From assembly GCF_000374825.1 (NCBI RefSeq), contig NZ_KB895376.1, forward strand, positions 127,460 to 191,459: a DNA stretch of 64,000 nt. The letters run 5' to 3'. A program made the translations under genes and the position numbers. This stretch comes from Paenibacillus sanguinis 2301083 = DSM 16941 (GTDB taxonomy: Bacteria > Bacillota > Bacilli > Paenibacillales > Paenibacillaceae). The notes under the pieces were generated by a model. That model saw nothing but the letters and a program-made list of their open reading frames with translations, made no database searches and was not told the origin of the DNA. Position 1 is the stretch's first letter; each line of letters begins with the position of its first letter. This document shows, one piece after another, positions 8,738-18,453 of the stretch.

Positions 8738-10647
8738 TATTCCTCCATAAGGCCGCCATGATACAGGCTGTAATAGAACCCACGCTGCGCCAGCAGCTCC
8801 TCATGCGCCCCTTGCTCAATAAGCCGTCCTTCTTTGAGGACGATAATTTTATCAGCCATCCGAATCGTGTTCAGCCGGTGGGCAATAACAAAGCTGGTAC
8901 GTCCCTGCATCAAGCGATGCAAGCCCTCCTGAATTTTGATTTCCGTGACCGTATCGATGCTGCTTGTAGCCTCATCCAGTACCAGGATGGACGGATTAGC
9001 CAGGATCGCCCGAGCAATGCCCAGCAATTGCCGTTGGCCCTGGCTGATTCCCCCTCCCCCTACATCCAGCACCTTGTCGTACCCCCCGGGCAATCGGACA
9101 ATGAAGGAGTGGGCATTCGCCAGCTTGGCCGCTGCTTCTACCTCGGCGTCGGTGGCATCCAGCCGCCCATAACGGATATTTTCACGAACTGTGCCCTGGA
9201 ACAGGAAGGAATCCTGAAGCACGAAGGCCATATGCGAACGCAAGCTTTCGCGGCGGATCGTCCTCGTATCTTGTCCATCAATGGTTATTGCTCCCTGCGA
9301 AGGCTCATAAAATCGCGACAACAACTGTATAAGCGTCGTCTTCCCCGCCCCTGTTGGCCCAACCAGAGCAATTAACTCGCCGGGCTTAGCTTCAAAGCTG
9401 ATGTCCTCCAGAGTATGTCCCTTCCCATCTTCTACATAGGAAAAGGCTACCTGGGAGAATGCAACCGCTCCGCGCACAGAATTCAGCTCTACTGCTTCAG
9501 CTTCATCGTCCGCTTCCACCTGCTCATCAAGCACTTCAAACACGCGCTCTGCCCCGGCAATGGCTGATAGCAAGGTATTCCACTGATTGGCCAGGTCATT
9601 TAACGGTCGGGTAAATTGGCGGGCATACTCCACAAATACGATGATAACCCCCACCGTCACCGCACCCTGTCCACGGATAGCCAAAATAGCCCCGATCCCG
9701 GCAACCATGGCAAAGCTAAGATTATTCAGCCCGTTCATCAGCTTCGGGATAAATCCGGAGATCGTCTGTGCCCAGAAGCCTGAGCTAAGAATCGCCTCAT
9801 TGCGTTCACGGAAGCTCCGCAGTACACGCTGCTCCTGTGAAAAGGCCTTGATGATCCGCTGGCCGGACAAGGTTTCTTCAATATAGCCATTCAGACTGCC
9901 CAGATCCTGCTGACGCTGGCGATACAAGGGACCCGTTCGCTTCGTAATCCAACGCATGCCAGCCAGCATAAGCGGAACTACGAGAAAGGTTAACAACGTT
10001 AATAGCGGGCTGAGATACAGCATCACAGCCAGCGTACCCAGCAAGGTGAGCACACTGGAGAAAACCTGGATGGCCGAGCTGTTGAGCGTAGAGCTGACGT
10101 TATCCATATCATTGGTCAACCGGCTCATGATATCGCCCTGTTGGCGTTTCCCATAGAAGGAAATCGGCAGCTTATGAAGCTGGGCAAACAATTCGGAGCG
10201 CATGCGGTACACCGTTTCCTGAGCAATCTCAATCATCCATATATTCTGCAGCCAGGTGGTCAGTGAAAATCCGGCATACACGGTCAGCAGTCCAAGCAGG
10301 AATAGCCCCCATGACCCGTCTCCCCCCTCCAGATAATGGTCCACAGCCGTACCGACCATGTACGGACCCAGCAGGGCAAGCCCTGAGCTGAATACAACCA
10401 TCAGCAGAACGGCCCCCAGCCGGGCACGGTGCACAGATAAATACTGCCAGATTCGTCCCAGCGTGCCTGACCAGTTCTTGGCTCTGAGCTTGGGAGCCGG
10501 CATCCCCCGGCTACCGCCATGTCCGGCCCGTCTCTGCTTCTCCTGACCCATTACCCGTTCAGCCTGCACATCCCGCTCCGGATTCCCCTGAGTCTCATCC
10601 AGCCTGGGATAAGGATGACGAAATGGCTCAATGAAGGTCTTGAACAT
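8737..10647 (-). CDS. ABC exporter half-transporter (membrane domain + ATPase), subunit 2
   Basis: This half-transporter of the multidrug/lipid exporter type has about 636 residues. A charged N-terminal tail (first 70 residues) precedes a six-helix membrane domain (about 80-360) and an ATPase domain (about 400-630). Seen in sequence: Walker A GPTGAGKTT, signature ISQGQRQ in place of LSGGQ, Walker B VLDEATSSID with the catalytic glutamate present, and H-loop IAHRLNT. I chose the ATG at 10647 because GGAAGGGGAGG lies six bases upstream; it overlaps the previous exporter gene by 20 bases. Together the two genes encode a heterodimer. The substrate is unknown. Confidence 0.93.
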   Translation of the reverse strand: MFKTFIEPFRHPYPRLDETQGNPERDVQAERVMGQEKQRRAGHGGSRGMPAPKLRAKNWSGTLGRIWQYLSVHRARLGAVLLMVVFSSGLALLGPYMVGTAVDHYLEGGDGSWGLFLLGLLTVYAGFSLTTWLQNIWMIEIAQETVYRMRSELFAQLHKLPISFYGKRQQGDIMSRLTNDMDNVSSTLNSSAIQVFSSVLTLLGTLAVMLYLSPLLTLLTFLVVPLMLAGMRWITKRTGPLYRQRQQDLGSLNGYIEETLSGQRIIKAFSQEQRVLRSFRERNEAILSSGFWAQTISGFIPKLMNGLNNLSFAMVAGIGAILAIRGQGAVTVGVIIVFVEYARQFTRPLNDLANQWNTLLSAIAGAERVFEVLDEQVEADDEAEAVELNSVRGAVAFSQVAFSYVEDGKGHTLEDISFEAKPGELIALVGPTGAGKTTLIQLLSRFYEPSQGAITIDGQDTRTIRRESLRSHMAFVLQDSFLFQGTVRENIRYGRLDATDAEVEAAAKLANAHSFIVRLPGGYDKVLDVGGGGISQGQRQLLGIARAILANPSILVLDEATSSIDTVTEIKIQEGLHRLMQGRTSFVIAHRLNTIRMADKIIVLKEGRLIEQGAHEELLAQRGFYYSLYHGGLMEE

Positions 10648-12412
10648 GCCGAACCTCCCCTTCCTTGCCATATTGGGATTCATAGATGCGACGGTACAAC
10701 GGCGAGCTTTGCAGCAGGTCCTCGTGCTTCCCGCTTGCGATCAGGCGACCATCGTCCAGCAGCAGAATCAAATCTGCAGAAGCCACAGCACTGATCTTTT
10801 GCGTCACCAGCAGCGTTGTGCAGGAGAGATGCGATACTTCCTCCAGCAAGGCCGCCTCTGTACGCACGTCCAGAGCGCTGGTGCTGTCGTCCAGAATAAG
10901 AATTGAAGGCTCACGCACCAAGGCCCTGGCAATCGATAAACGCTGCTTCTGCCCGCCCGACAAATTCACGCCGCGTTGACCAAGCCGCGTCTGGTAGCCA
11001 AGCGGAAGGCGGGTAATCATCTCATGGATCTGCGCACGCCTTGCCGCCGTCTCAATCTGTCCGTCATCTGCATGTTCCAGCCCCCACGCAATGTTCTCGC
11101 GAATCGTTCCGGTGAACAGCAGCACCTCCTGGGGAACATAACCGATGGCATGGCGCAGTTCGGTACGATCCATATCCCGAATATCCTGGCCATCGATGCG
11201 GATCGTTCCATCAGTCGGTTCGTACAGGCGGGGAACCAGTTGGACCAGCGATGACTTGCCGGAGCCCGTTGCCCCCATAATCGCTACTCGTTGCCCCGGC
11301 TTTACCGTAAAAGAAACCTGCTTCAGAACGAGTTGCTCCCGGCCCGGATAATGAAAGGACACCCCGGAGAATTCAATCGCTCCATGAATTGACGTCAAAT
11401 CAGCTTCCGCACCGTCCTCACCTTCCGGCTGCGTCCGGTTGCCTGTAATGACCCCAAGCTCAGCTTCCGGATCATCGGTGGTCAATACCTCCCGAATTCG
11501 CCCTTCCGAAGCCGAAGCTCTTGAGAACGAATTCATAATCCAGGACAACGCCGACAAGGCGCCAATCGTTCGCAAGGAATAGTTAATGACGGCGACAACC
11601 TCACCTACGGTGGCCCCGCCATGTTCAATCTCCAGCCGGCCAAACCATAGCACCGCAATAATTCCGGCATTCATGACGAATATTAAGAACGGCATCGTCG
11701 TCTCCGTCAGCCGCAATGCCGCAACCGAGTCTTCTCTTAATTCGCGATTACGCCGCTCGAACCGGCCGATCTCATGCCCCTTGCGTACGAATACCCGAAT
11801 CAGCCGCATTCCGGTCAGATTTTCCTGAATCAAGCCATTCATGCGGTCGGTGCGCTGCTGTACCGTCCGGAACAAGGCCGCTGCCTTCCTGATCATCCAT
11901 AACACGAACCACAGCAGTACAGGCACCATCACCGTGAGCAGAAGCCCTAGCTTCGCATGGACCAGCAAAGCCATGATCACGCTGCCGATCACTAACAATG
12001 GGACCCTTGTGGCAAAACGCAAACTCATAAAAATCATATCCTGCAATACGGAGATATCCCCGGTTAGCCGGGTGATCAGCGAGGAAGCAGCAAAGCGGTT
12101 AAACACCTCATAAGAGAAGGATTGCACCTTCTCATACAGCTTGTCCCGAAGGTCATAACCTACCCCTTGGCTCACATGAGCGGCAAAAAAGGAACTGCCA
12201 ATTCCTCCAATAAAGGCCAGCAATGCACTGCCTGTCAGGACTCCGCCCCAGAGCCAGGCGACGGCCGCATTGCCTTCCCTTATGCCATCATCAATGATAC
12301 GTGCGATCAATAACGGCTGAATAAGCTCAACAGCCAGCTCCAGCAATAGCATGGCAAGCGCCGAAATGGCGGCTATCCGGTATTTTTTAAGAAATCCAAA
12401 TATGACAGTCAT
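10628..12412 (-). CDS. ABC exporter half-transporter, subunit 1, with degenerate Walker B
   Basis: This is the partner subunit, with 594 residues: a six-helix membrane domain (about 10-300) and an ATPase domain (about 345-580). Walker A is GATGSGKSS and the signature is canonical (LSGGQKQR). Walker B reads LILDDSTSALD, so the catalytic glutamate is replaced by aspartate, and the H-loop position reads VTQKIS instead of carrying the usual histidine. Those changes mark one non-hydrolysing ATP site, as known for heterodimeric exporters of the BmrCD/TmrAB/LmrCD kind. It is the first gene of the three-gene operon ending at 7970. Confidence 0.93.
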   Translation of the reverse strand: MTVIFGFLKKYRIAAISALAMLLLELAVELIQPLLIARIIDDGIREGNAAVAWLWGGVLTGSALLAFIGGIGSSFFAAHVSQGVGYDLRDKLYEKVQSFSYEVFNRFAASSLITRLTGDISVLQDMIFMSLRFATRVPLLVIGSVIMALLVHAKLGLLLTVMVPVLLWFVLWMIRKAAALFRTVQQRTDRMNGLIQENLTGMRLIRVFVRKGHEIGRFERRNRELREDSVAALRLTETTMPFLIFVMNAGIIAVLWFGRLEIEHGGATVGEVVAVINYSLRTIGALSALSWIMNSFSRASASEGRIREVLTTDDPEAELGVITGNRTQPEGEDGAEADLTSIHGAIEFSGVSFHYPGREQLVLKQVSFTVKPGQRVAIMGATGSGKSSLVQLVPRLYEPTDGTIRIDGQDIRDMDRTELRHAIGYVPQEVLLFTGTIRENIAWGLEHADDGQIETAARRAQIHEMITRLPLGYQTRLGQRGVNLSGGQKQRLSIARALVREPSILILDDSTSALDVRTEAALLEEVSHLSCTTLLVTQKISAVASADLILLLDDGRLIASGKHEDLLQSSPLYRRIYESQYGKEGEVRHVQDLH

Positions 12413-12496
12413 CCCTGTCCCTCCGTTTCCGGCCCGTGCGAAGACAAATAAGGCCCCTCCTGACGGCCTGGCCGCAGGAAAGGCATATGCTATAAG

Positions 12497-13099
12497 CTAC
12501 ATCCGTCCAGTCTCACTTTGGACAAATTCAAAGACCGCGTCCACCTTCTCTTCCGTCAGTTGGCCGCTATTATCGAATATATAAATAGATGATTTGGGAA
12601 TATCCCAATTAATCTCCGGTACAAATTGTACGCGCTGCTTGAAATCGTCCCAATGGCTCAGCTTCCAGCTATCGCGGTCTGTGCTGCGTTCAATAATCCT
12701 TTCCTTCTGCGTGTCCATATCCTCAAGCGTAACCACAACGACCTTCACGTCAACCTCTTGGCTCGACATTCCTGCATCCTGCAGCAGCTTGCCCAGCCAC
12801 TCCCGACTCTTCAGCTCTGCTGTAAAGGGGGAGATCATAAAGACGTTCTGACCCGCCGACAAATTTTCAATGCAAATATCACGGGTGGCCTCATATTCCA
12901 AATCACGCAAATGCTGTTTGTAAAAATCGGAATCCCGGTCATTGGTATCCAGCCCGTTCATCTCCAGAATTTTCTCGGCAAAGCGTCCGCCCACCGTATC
13001 CCGATCCAGGAATGCCGCAGACATGCGTCTTGCCAGCTTACGGGCCACCGTGGTTTTCCCGGTTCCGGCAACCCCTACAAAAAAGACCAACTTCAACAT
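12497..13099 (-). CDS. P-loop kinase-like protein (AAA_33/zeta-kinase type)
   Basis: This 200-residue protein begins with a Walker A motif, FVGVAGTGKTTVARKLARR (residues 7-25). A region LDRDTVGGRFAE then fits a substrate-binding loop, followed by a basic region KERIIERSTDRD that could act as a lid. The overall layout is that of small nucleoside/sugar kinase-like P-loop proteins. The phosphate acceptor cannot be inferred. The start at 13099 is preceded by AGGAGGAAATGACACC. It is alone on its strand, between the exporter operon and the FMN reductase. Confidence 0.75.
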   Translation of the reverse strand: MLKLVFFVGVAGTGKTTVARKLARRMSAAFLDRDTVGGRFAEKILEMNGLDTNDRDSDFYKQHLRDLEYEATRDICIENLSAGQNVFMISPFTAELKSREWLGKLLQDAGMSSQEVDVKVVVVTLEDMDTQKERIIERSTDRDSWKLSHWDDFKQRVQFVPEINWDIPKSSIYIFDNSGQLTEEKVDAVFEFVQSETGRM

Positions 13100-13230
13100 G
13101 GTGTCATTTCCTCCTATGTACTTGTAAACTTAAAATGTGCGTTCTGTGCGAATTCAAAAAGTCAGATTTTCAGCAACAAAGCTTATTCTATTGTACTATT
13201 TAACAGGGGTTCACAGCCATCCCTTGGCAC

Positions 13231-13269
13231 AAAAAAAGCCGGCCTCCGAAATCTCCCGAACCACCGGCT
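13231..13269 (-). terminator. Terminator of the FMN reductase gene
   Basis: On the minus strand AGCCGG (13264-13269) pairs with CCGGCT (13237-13242), with further inner pairing. The stem runs straight into seven T residues. It lies 15 bases past the stop codon of the gene at 13284. Confidence 0.8.
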
Positions 13270-13283
13270 GCTGTGTCTGCTGC

Positions 13284-13826
13284 TTAAGCCTGCCCCTGAC
13301 GCAGGCGGGTTTCCCGTACCAGTTCACGAACATTGTCCTCCAGACGGCTAACCAATTCAGCGGCCAGTTCGTAACCGCCCTCCTCCTTGCGTGCCGCCTG
13401 TGAATCAACCGTATAAACGCCACCCAGTATGTAACGCGCACCTAGTACAGACAAGACCGGCTTCAAGGCATATTCAATGCTGAGCAGATGGGCCAGGCTT
13501 CCGCCTATAAAGAGGGGCAATACTACCTTGCCAGTCAGCCCCTTTTGCGGAATCAGATCGAGGAATGTCTTCAGCACTCCAGTATACGAGGCTTGGTACA
13601 CCGGACTTGCAACAATGACAGCATCCGCTTCCGCCACGCGCGCATTGGCCTTCACGATCGCTTCACTCTCGAAGCGGGCATGAATCAAATCTTCGGCTGG
13701 CAGCTCACTCACATTCAAGCGGTTCACTTCAAATCCTTCTTGAACCAGCAATTGCTCTGTCCGTGCTATAACCGCATTAAGACGCGAACCCGGTGTAGGG
13801 CTGCCGTTAATAATGGTAATTTTCAT
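13284..13826 (-). CDS. ssuE: NADPH-dependent FMN reductase, SsuE type
   Basis: The 180-residue product starts MKITIINGSPTPGSRLNA, a flavodoxin-like FMN-binding loop, and contains ASPVYQASYTGVLKTFLD and LPLFIGGS segments typical of SsuE-type reductases. These supply reduced FMN to monooxygenases that release sulfite from alkanesulfonates. The internal ATG at 13826 is preferred because AGGGAGGAA lies upstream; the frame also opens ten codons earlier. No desulfonating monooxygenase gene is adjacent, but a sulfate transporter lies 1.8 kb away. The assignment as SsuE rather than a general azoreductase is likely but not certain. Confidence 0.82.
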   Translation of the reverse strand: MKITIINGSPTPGSRLNAVIARTEQLLVQEGFEVNRLNVSELPAEDLIHARFESEAIVKANARVAEADAVIVASPVYQASYTGVLKTFLDLIPQKGLTGKVVLPLFIGGSLAHLLSIEYALKPVLSVLGARYILGGVYTVDSQAARKEEGGYELAAELVSRLEDNVRELVRETRLRQGQA

Positions 13827-13856
13827 AGATAGATTATTCCTCCCTGCATATGGCAA

Positions 13857-14331
13857 ATATAAGCTATATATAATTCCGACAAAATAACTACACTTTAAAA
13901 TAATGCTATCAACATTTTAAGCAAAAGTCAACGCAAAGCCTCTAAATCTCTATTTAACAGGATTTCCTCCAGCTAAAACCCGCTTTTCCCACGATTATCG
14001 GCCATTAGCAGGAAATCCTCCATATTATATTACTCCAAACACGAGAAGCAGCTCCAAAACACGAATTTATAGGGAGCTTTTCCAGCTAGACATCCAAAAA
14101 CATCCGCTTTACGCAGATTAGCTGGAGGATTTCCCATTAGGGGTATCTGAACATGCTCAGGACAGCAACTTGGGCCGAATTTACTGTTCCTATGAGGCTT
14201 CAGGCGCGTATGTAAAAGCATCCTTTACCTCAGCCTGCTCATCATCGCTGGTCTCATTTTTACCCACTGAACTTGAATCCGGCAAGCTCGTGTGCAATAG
14301 TGGAAAGAGGAAACTGGAAAGGGTGATCGTC
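13857..14331. repeat. Intergenic stretch with four degenerate copies of a 17-bp dispersed repeat
   Basis: This stretch holds related copies of the motif GGAAATCCTCCAGCTAA: 13959-13976 (AGGATTTCCTCCAGCTAA), 14010-14020 (partial), 14071-14090 (degenerate) and 14118-14134 (exact inverse complement). They recur about every 50-60 bases, and the sequence between copies is also similar to the second cluster at 31418-31598 (CCAGCTAAAA followed by a CCCAC block). No gene was found. The first 130 bases are the FMN reductase promoter region. Confidence 0.7.
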
Positions 14332-15249
14332 TTGTCACTGCCGGACTCTATAGCCTGGCTGCATCAGCAAGATCATTCCGCATTCGCAGCCTTCATAGGA
14401 TTAACTATTCTTGCAAGCTTATACGGCGCCTCGCGCTACAGCCTATCCCGGAACGAACAGACCCGGCTGGAATATATAACGCTCAGTCTGGAACGGTATG
14501 CCGCTGCCTTGGCTTCACTGATAAACGTTCTGGACGAAGACAAAATCTCGGACGACCAGCGTAAGGAACTGAACGAACGGCTGCTGGCATGCCGCACTGC
14601 TCCCTACGCATCAGAGAACGCCTTATCGCTGATCTCCACCTTCATGGCCGAAGGGGATGAGACACGTCTGCCTGTCCTGCTGAGAACGATCGAAAATGAA
14701 AGCGAACAGCTTATTGCCGAACGTAATAGGCTGATAGACCGCCGGGAACGGCCCGGCTGGGGAAGCTGGATCTGGCGTGTATGCCGCCCTTTGCTGCCTG
14801 TGCTATGCATATTCGCCCTCGGAGGGTTGCTGCTTGGGTCGCTTGGATTGCTCCACACTACCCTCTATAGTAGCTCTAGCATTGAGTCCATCAGCTTCTC
14901 CTGGATTCGTATGGTCTCCGCCTGGCTCTCCCTGCTGTTAATTTATCTGGCTATCGCCAGCGGTCCCAACCGACATCCACGCGCGCTCTCGATGCGGCTA
15001 TTGGCTCTGTTCACCGGCTTGCTGGTCTTGCTGCATCTCGTTGGCGGTTGGCTGGCTCCTTACATTTTGGGCGTTCAAGGGCTGCTGGTGCTTGCCGGCT
15101 TCCGCCTGAACGGGCGCAAGCCGCGTAAATCCCGCCCTTATGCGGGACATACCGATCCTGTCCCTGTTGTCCCTGTCGCCTCCAGCTCTGCAGCGTCCAA
15201 AGCCGAGTCTTCGCCCCCTCTCATCAGTGAAGACGACAAGGCGCAGTAG
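14332..15249 (+). CDS. Unrecognised membrane protein
   Basis: I do not recognise this protein. With a TTG start at 14332 it has 305 residues. An upstream in-frame ATG at 14170 exists, but it would add 54 residues that overlap a repeat and have no coding character. The TTG is preceded by GAAAGGGTG at good spacing. It shows one N-terminal hydrophobic segment (about residues 15-30), a soluble alpha-helical region with Leu/Glu-rich stretches (about 40-145), then three or four hydrophobic segments between about 160 and 265. A Ser/Pro/Val-rich hydrophilic tail ends the protein. A hairpin terminator follows. It is isolated and its function is unknown. Confidence 0.7.
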   Translation: MSLPDSIAWLHQQDHSAFAAFIGLTILASLYGASRYSLSRNEQTRLEYITLSLERYAAALASLINVLDEDKISDDQRKELNERLLACRTAPYASENALSLISTFMAEGDETRLPVLLRTIENESEQLIAERNRLIDRRERPGWGSWIWRVCRPLLPVLCIFALGGLLLGSLGLLHTTLYSSSSIESISFSWIRMVSAWLSLLLIYLAIASGPNRHPRALSMRLLALFTGLLVLLHLVGGWLAPYILGVQGLLVLAGFRLNGRKPRKSRPYAGHTDPVPVVPVASSSAASKAESSPPLISEDDKAQ

Positions 15250-15272
15250 CAATACATCTGCCCTAACAACAA

Positions 15273-15314
15273 ACACCCTCGACTCCGGTAGAAATGTACC
15301 GGAATCGAGGGTGT
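15273..15314. terminator. Bidirectional terminator between the membrane protein and the sulfate operon
   Basis: The arms ACACCCTCGA (15273-15282) and TCGAGGGTGT (15305-15314) are perfect. An inner TCCGGTA/TACCGGA stem and a six-base loop complete the hairpin. It lies between convergent transcription units. Confidence 0.85.
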
Positions 15315-15338
15315 TTCGCCTTTGCATAAACAATATCG

Positions 15339-15551
15339 TTATGATTCACGTATAGCCTTGGCTGTACGGCGGGCAGGAACGGCCGACCGGGCTGCTCCTG
15401 TGCCCAATTCATAGCGTTTACGCTCCGTTCTTTCCACTTGAACAATCTGTCCTTCATGAACTACGATGTTCAGCGAACCAAATTCCAATCCACTGAGCAA
15501 TTCCCCAATTCTCTCCAGCCATACCTCGTCTACCTTTAATGGTTTCGCCAT
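15339..15551 (-). CDS. yezD: YezD-family small protein (DUF2292)
   Basis: This protein of about 70 residues carries the family core GSLNIVVHEGQIVQVERTER. YezD-like proteins are typically encoded beside sulfate or cysteine assimilation genes in Firmicutes, and here the gene is the last of the sulfate transporter operon, 36 bases after cysW. The molecular role is unknown. The ATG at 15551 follows GGGGAGG at eight bases; a GTG one codon upstream is possible. The C-terminal 20 residues are basic and Ala-rich. Confidence 0.88.
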   Translation of the reverse strand: MAKPLKVDEVWLERIGELLSGLEFGSLNIVVHEGQIVQVERTERKRYELGTGAARSAVPARRTAKAIRES

Positions 15552-15587
15552 CACGATAGCCTCCCCAACTATTTTCAGATTCCTGCG

Positions 15588-16448
15588 TTAATGACGGCTC
15601 TTGCGCGTAAACCAGCTTTTGAGCAACAACGTAACCAGCGCCAGCAACAGCAGCAGGGATGCTACCGCAAATGAAGCGGAGAACTGGTACTCGTTGTACA
15701 ATATTTCTACATGTAATGGCAGCGTATTTGTTTCTCCCCGAATATGCCCCGATACGACAGACACGGCCCCAAATTCCCCCATCGCCCGGGCATTGCATAA
15801 TACGATGCCATACAGTAGCCCCCATTTAATATTGGGCAAAGTAACCTTCCAGAAAATTCGAAATCCCCTTGCCCCAAGCATAACCGCGGCTTCTTCCTCC
15901 TGCTGCCCCTGATCCTCCATCAACGGAATCAGCTCCCGGGCAACAAAGGGGGAAGTAACAAACAGCGTAGCCAATAAAATACCGGGAAAAGCAAAAATAA
16001 CTGATATATTACGTTCATCCAGCCAAGGTCCAAACCAGCCATTGGAGCCATAGACCAGAACGTAAATCAAGCCGCCGATAACCGGAGATACGGCAAAAGG
16101 CAGATCAATCAGCGTCACAAACACCTGCTTGCCGCGAAATCTAAATTTCGTAATCGCCCAAGCGGCCGCTACGCCAAACACCGTATTCAGCGGAACGGTG
16201 ATGGCTGCCACCAGCAGGGTGAGCCTTAACGCCGACAAGGCATCGGGATCGCGAATGGCCGCCACGTATACCTCCCAACCTCTCTGGAGTGCTTCCGTCA
16301 GCACCACCGCCAGCGGTAGCACGATTAACCAGAGCAACACCAGCCCAGCGGCCGTGACCAACACCCACTTGACGACGCCCGAGTCCTTTTTTGCTGCTCT
16401 GCCGTGCATTGTTGGCTGCCCCGCAGCCATGGGTACAGTCCCTGCCAT
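15588..16448 (-). CDS. cysW: Sulfate ABC transporter permease CysW
   Basis: This is the second permease of the sulfate/thiosulfate importer. It has six hydrophobic segments and the EAA loop, with the motif EEEAAVMLGARGFRIFWKVTLP that contacts the ATPase. The segment ARAMGEFGAVSVVSGHI is typical of CysW. The ATG at 16448 is chosen because GGAGGG lies six bases before it; an ATG nine codons upstream covers that site. It follows cysT by about 70 bases. No CysA ATPase gene is present in the operon, so the ATPase must be encoded elsewhere. Confidence 0.94.
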   Translation of the reverse strand: MAGTVPMAAGQPTMHGRAAKKDSGVVKWVLVTAAGLVLLWLIVLPLAVVLTEALQRGWEVYVAAIRDPDALSALRLTLLVAAITVPLNTVFGVAAAWAITKFRFRGKQVFVTLIDLPFAVSPVIGGLIYVLVYGSNGWFGPWLDERNISVIFAFPGILLATLFVTSPFVARELIPLMEDQGQQEEEAAVMLGARGFRIFWKVTLPNIKWGLLYGIVLCNARAMGEFGAVSVVSGHIRGETNTLPLHVEILYNEYQFSASFAVASLLLLLALVTLLLKSWFTRKSRH

Positions 16449-16518
16449 CCTCTTCCCTCCCGTACATGCATTCATATCCCCCGGCTATATTCCCGGCTTG
16501 TCTATCTGCCATTCTTCG

Positions 16519-17349
16519 TCAGCGTGCGGTTTTCTGGATTCGGCGCTGCAGCGAGTTGATCAGAAGCAACAATACGAAGGAGATGAACAGCAGCATCAGC
16601 GCCACCGCTGTCGCTCCGGCATAATCAAATTGCTCCAGCTTCGACATAATCAATAGCGGTGCAATTTCCGTCTTCATCGGCATGTTGCCGGAAATAAAGA
16701 CAACGGAGCCATACTCCCCGATACCGCGGGCGAAGGCAAGCGCAAAGCCGGTAAGCAGTGGAGGCAGCAGCTCCGGCAGCACTACCGAACGGAAGGTGCG
16801 GAAGCGGCTCGCCCCAAGCGTAGATGCCGCCTCCTCCACCTCGGCATCCAGATCCTGAAGCACCGGCTGTACGGTACGGACCACGAAGGGGATGCCGATG
16901 AACATCAGTGCCAGTGTAATGCCGATCGGCGTAAAAGCTATGCGCAAGCCCAAAGGCTCCAGCAACGAGCCAATCCAGCCATTCGCAGAGTAGATAGCCG
17001 TTAGCGATACTCCAGCCACTGCTGTAGGCAAGGCGAATGGAAGATCAATCATCGCATCAAACACAGCTTTGCCGGGAAAATCGTAACGCACCAGCACCCA
17101 AGCCAGCAGCAAGCCCAGCACCGCATCGATCAAGCCCGCTGACGCCGCTGTCAGGAAGCTGATCTTGTATGATGCCAGCACCCTGGGATCAGTAGCAATA
17201 TCCCAGAACTTCTCCCAGGTAAGTCCCGTAGAATTCAGCAGCAGCGCAGAGAGCGGAATCAATACGACCAGACTAAGATACAGGACACTGTATCCCATCG
17301 TCAGGCCAAAGCCGGGCAAGACGCCGCGCTTGGTAGTGCCACTATACAT
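16519..17349 (-). CDS. cysT: Sulfate ABC transporter permease CysT (CysU)
   Basis: This 276-residue permease has six hydrophobic segments, the EAA loop ([20 protein letters not shown]) and the typical [19 protein letters not shown] segment. It forms a heterodimeric channel with CysW. The ATG at 17349 has AAGGAAGGAG seven bases upstream. It lies 30 bases after the binding protein gene. Confidence 0.95.
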   Translation of the reverse strand: MYSGTTKRGVLPGFGLTMGYSVLYLSLVVLIPLSALLLNSTGLTWEKFWDIATDPRVLASYKISFLTAASAGLIDAVLGLLLAWVLVRYDFPGKAVFDAMIDLPFALPTAVAGVSLTAIYSANGWIGSLLEPLGLRIAFTPIGITLALMFIGIPFVVRTVQPVLQDLDAEVEEAASTLGASRFRTFRSVVLPELLPPLLTGFALAFARGIGEYGSVVFISGNMPMKTEIAPLLIMSKLEQFDYAGATAVALMLLFISFVLLLLINSLQRRIQKTAR

Positions 17350-17379
17350 AGAACAACTCCTTCCTTTCAGCCAGAGCGA

Positions 17380-18453
17380 TTACTGCGGTACATAGATTTG
17401 ACTAAAGATGCCACCATCCTTGAAGTGCTTGGTCTGAGCCTCTTCCCAGCCGCCAAACTCGTCAATAGTAAAGAGCTGGATCTCCGGGAATTGATCGGCA
17501 TACTTCTCCTGCACGCTCTCCAGGGTCGGACGATAATAATTCTCTGCGGCAATCGTCTGCCCTTCTTCCGTATAGAGGTACTTCAAGTAGGCTTCAGCCA
17601 CTTCCCGCGTCCCGTTCTTATCAACATTTTTGTCGACGATCGCTACAGGCGGCTCGGCCAAAATGCTTTCCGACGGGTACACGATATCGAATTGATCCGG
17701 GCCCAGCTCCTTTACGGATAACCAGGCTTCATTCTCCCAGGCCAGCAATACATCCCCCAGGCCACGCTCCACGAAGGTAGTCGTGGAACCGCGAGCTCCG
17801 CTATCCAGCACCGGAACATGCCTGAACAGCTTCTGAACGAATTCCTTGGCCTTCGCTTCATCCTTATTGTTGTTGTGCAGCGCGTATCCCCAGGCGGCAA
17901 GATAATTCCAGCGCGCCCCGCCGGAAGTTTGCGGGTTCGGCGTAATGACCTCAACGCCTTCCTTGATCAGATCGTCCCAATCCTCCAGGCCCTTGGGGTT
18001 CCCCTTGCGTACCAGGAAAACAATGGTAGAGGTATAAGGCGAACTGTTATGCTCGAACTTTTGCTGCCACCCCTTCTCAATCAACCCGCGCTCTTGAATG
18101 GCATCAATGTCATACCCGAGTGCCAGCGTGACCACATCCGCCTTCAAGCCGTCGATAACCGAGCGGCTTTGCTTCCCTGACCCTCCATGGGATTGCCTGA
18201 TCTTGACTTGCTGCCCACTCTTCTCCTCCCAATACGCGGCGAAGGCTTCATTATATTTCTCATACAATTCCCGAGTCGGGTCGTAGGATACGTTAAGCAG
18301 TTGAACTTCCTCCGGTTTCTCGCTTCCCCCGGACGCCTCCGCCTTCGCGCCAGCAGTTCCGCTTCCTTCTTCGCCTGCCGAGCAAGCTGCCATCACCACA
18401 ACTAATGCTATTGCCAGACCATTCAGAACCCCTCGCTTCAACCTTCTGCTCAT
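17380..18453 (-). CDS. Sulfate-binding lipoprotein of the ABC importer
   Basis: This 357-residue extracytoplasmic binding protein (Sbp/CysP family) starts with a lipoprotein signal, with the lipobox around VMAAC (cysteine near residue 24). Conserved family parts are [28 protein letters not shown] (oxyanion-binding loop), [12 protein letters not shown], and [21 protein letters not shown]. The ATG at 18453 follows GGGGAG. It is the first gene of the operon and is preceded by a 320-base structured leader. Confidence 0.95.
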   Translation of the reverse strand: MSRRLKRGVLNGLAIALVVVMAACSAGEEGSGTAGAKAEASGGSEKPEEVQLLNVSYDPTRELYEKYNEAFAAYWEEKSGQQVKIRQSHGGSGKQSRSVIDGLKADVVTLALGYDIDAIQERGLIEKGWQQKFEHNSSPYTSTIVFLVRKGNPKGLEDWDDLIKEGVEVITPNPQTSGGARWNYLAAWGYALHNNNKDEAKAKEFVQKLFRHVPVLDSGARGSTTTFVERGLGDVLLAWENEAWLSVKELGPDQFDIVYPSESILAEPPVAIVDKNVDKNGTREVAEAYLKYLYTEEGQTIAAENYYRPTLESVQEKYADQFPEIQLFTIDEFGGWEEAQTKHFKDGGIFSQIYVPQ

